Made by a program: the position numbers and the translations under genes. 8,402 nucleotides of DNA from Candidatus Nanohaloarchaea archaeon (GTDB lineage Archaea > EX4484-52 > GLR71), in NCBI GenBank assembly GCA_030636615.1, contig DAOVWP010000023.1, positions 1 to 8,402 of the forward strand, read 5' to 3'. The notes under the pieces are model-generated. The model worked only from the letters and a program-made list of their open reading frames with translations. It ran no database searches and was not told the origin of the DNA. Shown in pieces: positions 6,256 to 8,402 of the stretch. Within the stretch, counting starts at the first letter, position 1. Every line of letters begins with the position of its first letter.

Positions 6256-8085
6256 ATGACAAAAAAACCACAGGCAAAGTATTTCTTTGAGGTATCATAC
6301 GAAGTTGCCAACAAGATTGGCGGTATATACACAGTCATTAAATCAAAGTCTCCTGAGATGGTAAAATATTATGGAGATAATTATTACACAATAGGATTCT
6401 ATAATCCGAAAAATGCTGAAATTGAGCTTATACCAAAGACAGTTGATAGGAAATTAAAAGGTGTTTTCAGCAGTCTGGAGAAAAGCGGGATAAAATGTTA
6501 TTACGGGATTTGGAATATCCCTTCCAAACCAAAAACTATACTTCTTGATGTGTCCGGTTTCATGGGACAGATGAATAATATAAAAGCCGAGCTATGGGAA
6601 AAGTATCAGATTGATTCATTGCACTCTGACTCATGGTTTGATGAGCCGGTCGTGTGGAGTTATGCAACAGGATTGTTGCTTGAAAAGATGTCAGATGTAT
6701 TTAAAGATGGAAAAATTGCTGCTCAGTTCCATGAATGGATGTCAGGAACAGGGATGTTGTACCTGAAGGATAAAAAAGTAAAGATAGGCACAGTATTTAC
6801 AACACATGCAACTATGCTTGGAAGATCAATTGCAGGAGGAGGAGGAGATCTTTTAGCTATGGCAGATGAAGGTATCAGAAAGAATGAAGTGATTGATGAG
6901 TTTGAAGCAAGGAATTATCATTGCCTTGCAAAGCACCAGACTGAGAAAAGGTGCGCTACTGTTGCTGATTGTTTCACTACAGTGAGCAGGACAACATCGC
7001 ATGAGGCAAGATATATACTTGGAAGAACTGCAAAAGTTCATCTATATAATGGACTGAACCTTGAAAATTTTCCGGCAATGGAAAAATTGTCATACCTTCA
7101 TTATAAGAACAAAGCAAAACTGTCAGATTTTCTGAGGGCATACTTTGAGCCATATTATAACCTGAAACTTGAACATGCACGGATGATATTTCTGTCAGGG
7201 AGATATGAATTCCATAACAAGGGTATTGATGTATTTATAAATTCTCTTGGGATGCTTAATGAAAGACTTAAAAAAGAGGGTGCAAAAAGTGATGTTTTTG
7301 CATTTATCGCTATACCTGCAGGAGTCAAGGGTCCGAAAATGGAAGTACTTGAGAATATTTCACTATTTTCTGAAATAGAAAATCATGTGGATGAGTTCCT
7401 GCCTGAAATCAAGAATAAGCTTGTGTCAATGCTTACCAGCGGAGAGTACACTAACGGTGGAATTGCAAATTTCATGTCAGAGAAATATGATAAAGCGTTT
7501 AAGAAGCTTTTGATTGCATTTAAATCAAAAATCGGCGGCTGCGCTCCAATCTGCGCATATGAACTGGAATATCCTGAAGAGAATGATTCAATTGTTTCAG
7601 CATGTCTTAGCGCAGGGCTTTGCAATAGGGAAGATGACTCAGTTAAAGTTGTGTTTTATCCACGCTATCTGTCAGCTGCTGATCGGGTGATTCCTATGGA
7701 TTATTTTGATGTGATACAGGGATGCAGCCTTACTGTGTTTCCCTCATTCTATGAGCCATGGGGATACACACCAGTGGAAGCGGCTGCCAGCGGAGCTCTT
7801 ACACTTACATCAGATCTTGCAGGATTTGGGGAGTTCATATCTGAGCGGGTAAAAAACGGAGATGTGGATGGTAAAGGCATATATGTGTTAAATATGAGGG
7901 ATAGAGCCTATAATGATATCTGTTCTGATCTGTCTGAAATAATTTATGAAGTTGTTAACTTCAGCCAGCAGGAGATAATTGATCATAAGCATAATGCTAA
8001 GAATGATATATCTATAGTTGACTGGACAAAACTTTCTGGGCGCTATATTGAAGCCCATAATGAAGCAGTTAGTAAGATTAAATAG
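6256..8085 (+). CDS. GT3-family (eukaryote-like) glycogen synthase
   Basis: A 609-residue glycogen synthase of family GT3, the family of yeast and animal enzymes, which transfers glucose from UDP-glucose to alpha-1,4-glucan. N-terminal domain: FEVSYEVANKIGGIYTVI (11-28) with the donor-phosphate glycine loop, QFHEW (157-161), TTHATMLGR (182-190) and FTTVSRTTSHEA (240-251). The hinge contains YNGLNLENF (264-272). C-terminal domain: GRYEFHNKGIDVF (315-327), YPRYLSAADRVIPMDY (468-483) and the EX7E motif EPWGYTPVE (E500, E508). The C-terminal SIVDW-KLSGRY segment (586-597) matches the LLDW region of eukaryotic enzymes, but there is no arginine between 551 and 595, where those enzymes carry the glucose-6-phosphate-binding arginine cluster. 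The eukaryotic phosphorylated tails are also missing. The ATG at 6256 has AAGGGG 7 nt upstream; a GTG at 6181 is open in frame but would translate the promoter. A further gene follows 5 nt after the stop codon. Confidence 0.95.
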   Translation: MTKKPQAKYFFEVSYEVANKIGGIYTVIKSKSPEMVKYYGDNYYTIGFYNPKNAEIELIPKTVDRKLKGVFSSLEKSGIKCYYGIWNIPSKPKTILLDVSGFMGQMNNIKAELWEKYQIDSLHSDSWFDEPVVWSYATGLLLEKMSDVFKDGKIAAQFHEWMSGTGMLYLKDKKVKIGTVFTTHATMLGRSIAGGGGDLLAMADEGIRKNEVIDEFEARNYHCLAKHQTEKRCATVADCFTTVSRTTSHEARYILGRTAKVHLYNGLNLENFPAMEKLSYLHYKNKAKLSDFLRAYFEPYYNLKLEHARMIFLSGRYEFHNKGIDVFINSLGMLNERLKKEGAKSDVFAFIAIPAGVKGPKMEVLENISLFSEIENHVDEFLPEIKNKLVSMLTSGEYTNGGIANFMSEKYDKAFKKLLIAFKSKIGGCAPICAYELEYPEENDSIVSACLSAGLCNREDDSVKVVFYPRYLSAADRVIPMDYFDVIQGCSLTVFPSFYEPWGYTPVEAAASGALTLTSDLAGFGEFISERVKNGDVDGKGIYVLNMRDRAYNDICSDLSEIIYEVVNFSQQEIIDHKHNAKNDISIVDWTKLSGRYIEAHNEAVSKIK

Positions 8086-8090
8086 ATAAT

Positions 8091-8402
8091 ATGGTATTTC
8101 TTATGGTAGAATATAGTATAGAGTCTGTCGGTGGATTCAGGGTAATTAGGATTAAACATGATAAATCGGCTGAGACAAAGCTTACTGTTGTTGTCAGAAC
8201 TAAAGAGGATAAGGATTTTGTGTTCCTGCCACAGATTACTTCCTGTGATATGGTCAACCCAGAATATCCTGAACATACGATCAATATGTTAAACCGGACA
8301 GGTCCAGTTGAATATACGCTGTACTTTGATTCTGCGCTTAATGGAGATGTTAAATCTGTCAGGATTTTCCTTGATGAAAATGATGTTATCAGCGAAGAAA
8401 AG
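8091..8402 (+). CDS. Unrecognised protein, 5' part only (continues past the right edge)
   Basis: A frame open from ATG 8091 to the window end (104 codons, no stop), 5 nt after the GT3 synthase gene and on the same strand, so probably in its operon. I do not recognise the family. The visible part is soluble and rich in predicted beta strands separated by charged turns, for example LTVVVRT, FVFLPQITS, VEYTLYF and SVRIFLDE, which suggests a beta-sandwich N-terminal domain; there is no signal peptide or membrane segment. Continuous coding potential in one frame and tight spacing support a real gene. A second ATG at 8103 is an alternative start; neither has a clear ribosome binding site, so re-initiation after the synthase stop codon is plausible. 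A function in glucan metabolism is only suggested by position. Confidence 0.72.
   Translation, partial: MVFLMVEYSIESVGGFRVIRIKHDKSAETKLTVVVRTKEDKDFVFLPQITSCDMVNPEYPEHTINMLNRTGPVEYTLYFDSALNGDVKSVRIFLDENDVISEEK

Noticed and set aside
6834..6850. Purine-rich repeated GGA run that looks like an internal ribosome binding site
   Set aside because: It encodes the glycine run of the GT3 synthase (residues 194-197) and no plausible downstream start in another frame follows.
1..8402. tRNA, rRNA, CRISPR array, transposase or insertion sequence ends
   Set aside because: Looked for; no cloverleaf, spaced direct repeats, transposase motifs or terminal inverted repeats were seen.

Overview
This window is an archaeal glycogen (alpha-1,4/1,6-glucan) metabolism locus of about 8.4 kb with an AT-rich composition. 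The archaeal assignment rests on three points: TATA-box promoters at archaeal spacing (about 27 bp from the inferred transcript start), an apparently leaderless gene (the debranching enzyme), and protein families typical of archaeal glycogen clusters (GH57 amylase, GT4-type synthase, archaeal RelE-like toxin with an RHH antitoxin). I cannot place it more precisely; a methanogenic euryarchaeon or an uncultivated lineage would both fit.

Layout, left to right. (a) Plus strand, 92-3431: a short glycosyltransferase-like protein that has only the N-terminal GT-B domain, a full-length GT4-type glycosyltransferase overlapping it by 14 nt, then a GH57 alpha-amylase behind a 63-nt gap that carries a small palindrome. 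(b) Minus strand, 3435-3979: a RelE/ParE-like toxin and its RHH antitoxin, overlapping by ATGA, with a TATA box and a 32-bp imperfect palindrome lying exactly between the TATA box and the antitoxin start. (c) Minus strand, 4122-6200: a GH133-like amylo-alpha-1,6-glucosidase (glycogen debranching enzyme) followed by an oligo-T terminator. (d) A compact divergent promoter, 6201-6255, with one TATA box for each direction. (e) Plus strand, 6256-8085: a eukaryote-like GT3 glycogen synthase, then a partial unrecognised gene that runs off the right edge. There is no gene-free stretch longer than about 140 bases.

How the genes work together (inference from families): GT3 and probably the GT4 enzyme elongate alpha-1,4-glucan from nucleotide-sugar donors, the GH57 enzyme cleaves or rearranges alpha-1,4 chains, and the GH133-like enzyme removes alpha-1,6 branch residues. 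No branching enzyme, phosphorylase or sugar-nucleotide pyrophosphorylase is visible in the window. The toxin-antitoxin pair is an accessory insertion inside an otherwise metabolic cluster.

Most notable: the stand-alone GT-B acceptor-domain protein translationally coupled to its full-length paralogue (possible regulatory or non-catalytic subunit), the coexistence of two glycogen-synthase-type families, a GT3 synthase lacking the arginine cluster used for glucose-6-phosphate control in eukaryotes, the well-defined TA operator, and a possible vestigial gene start at the GH57/toxin junction.
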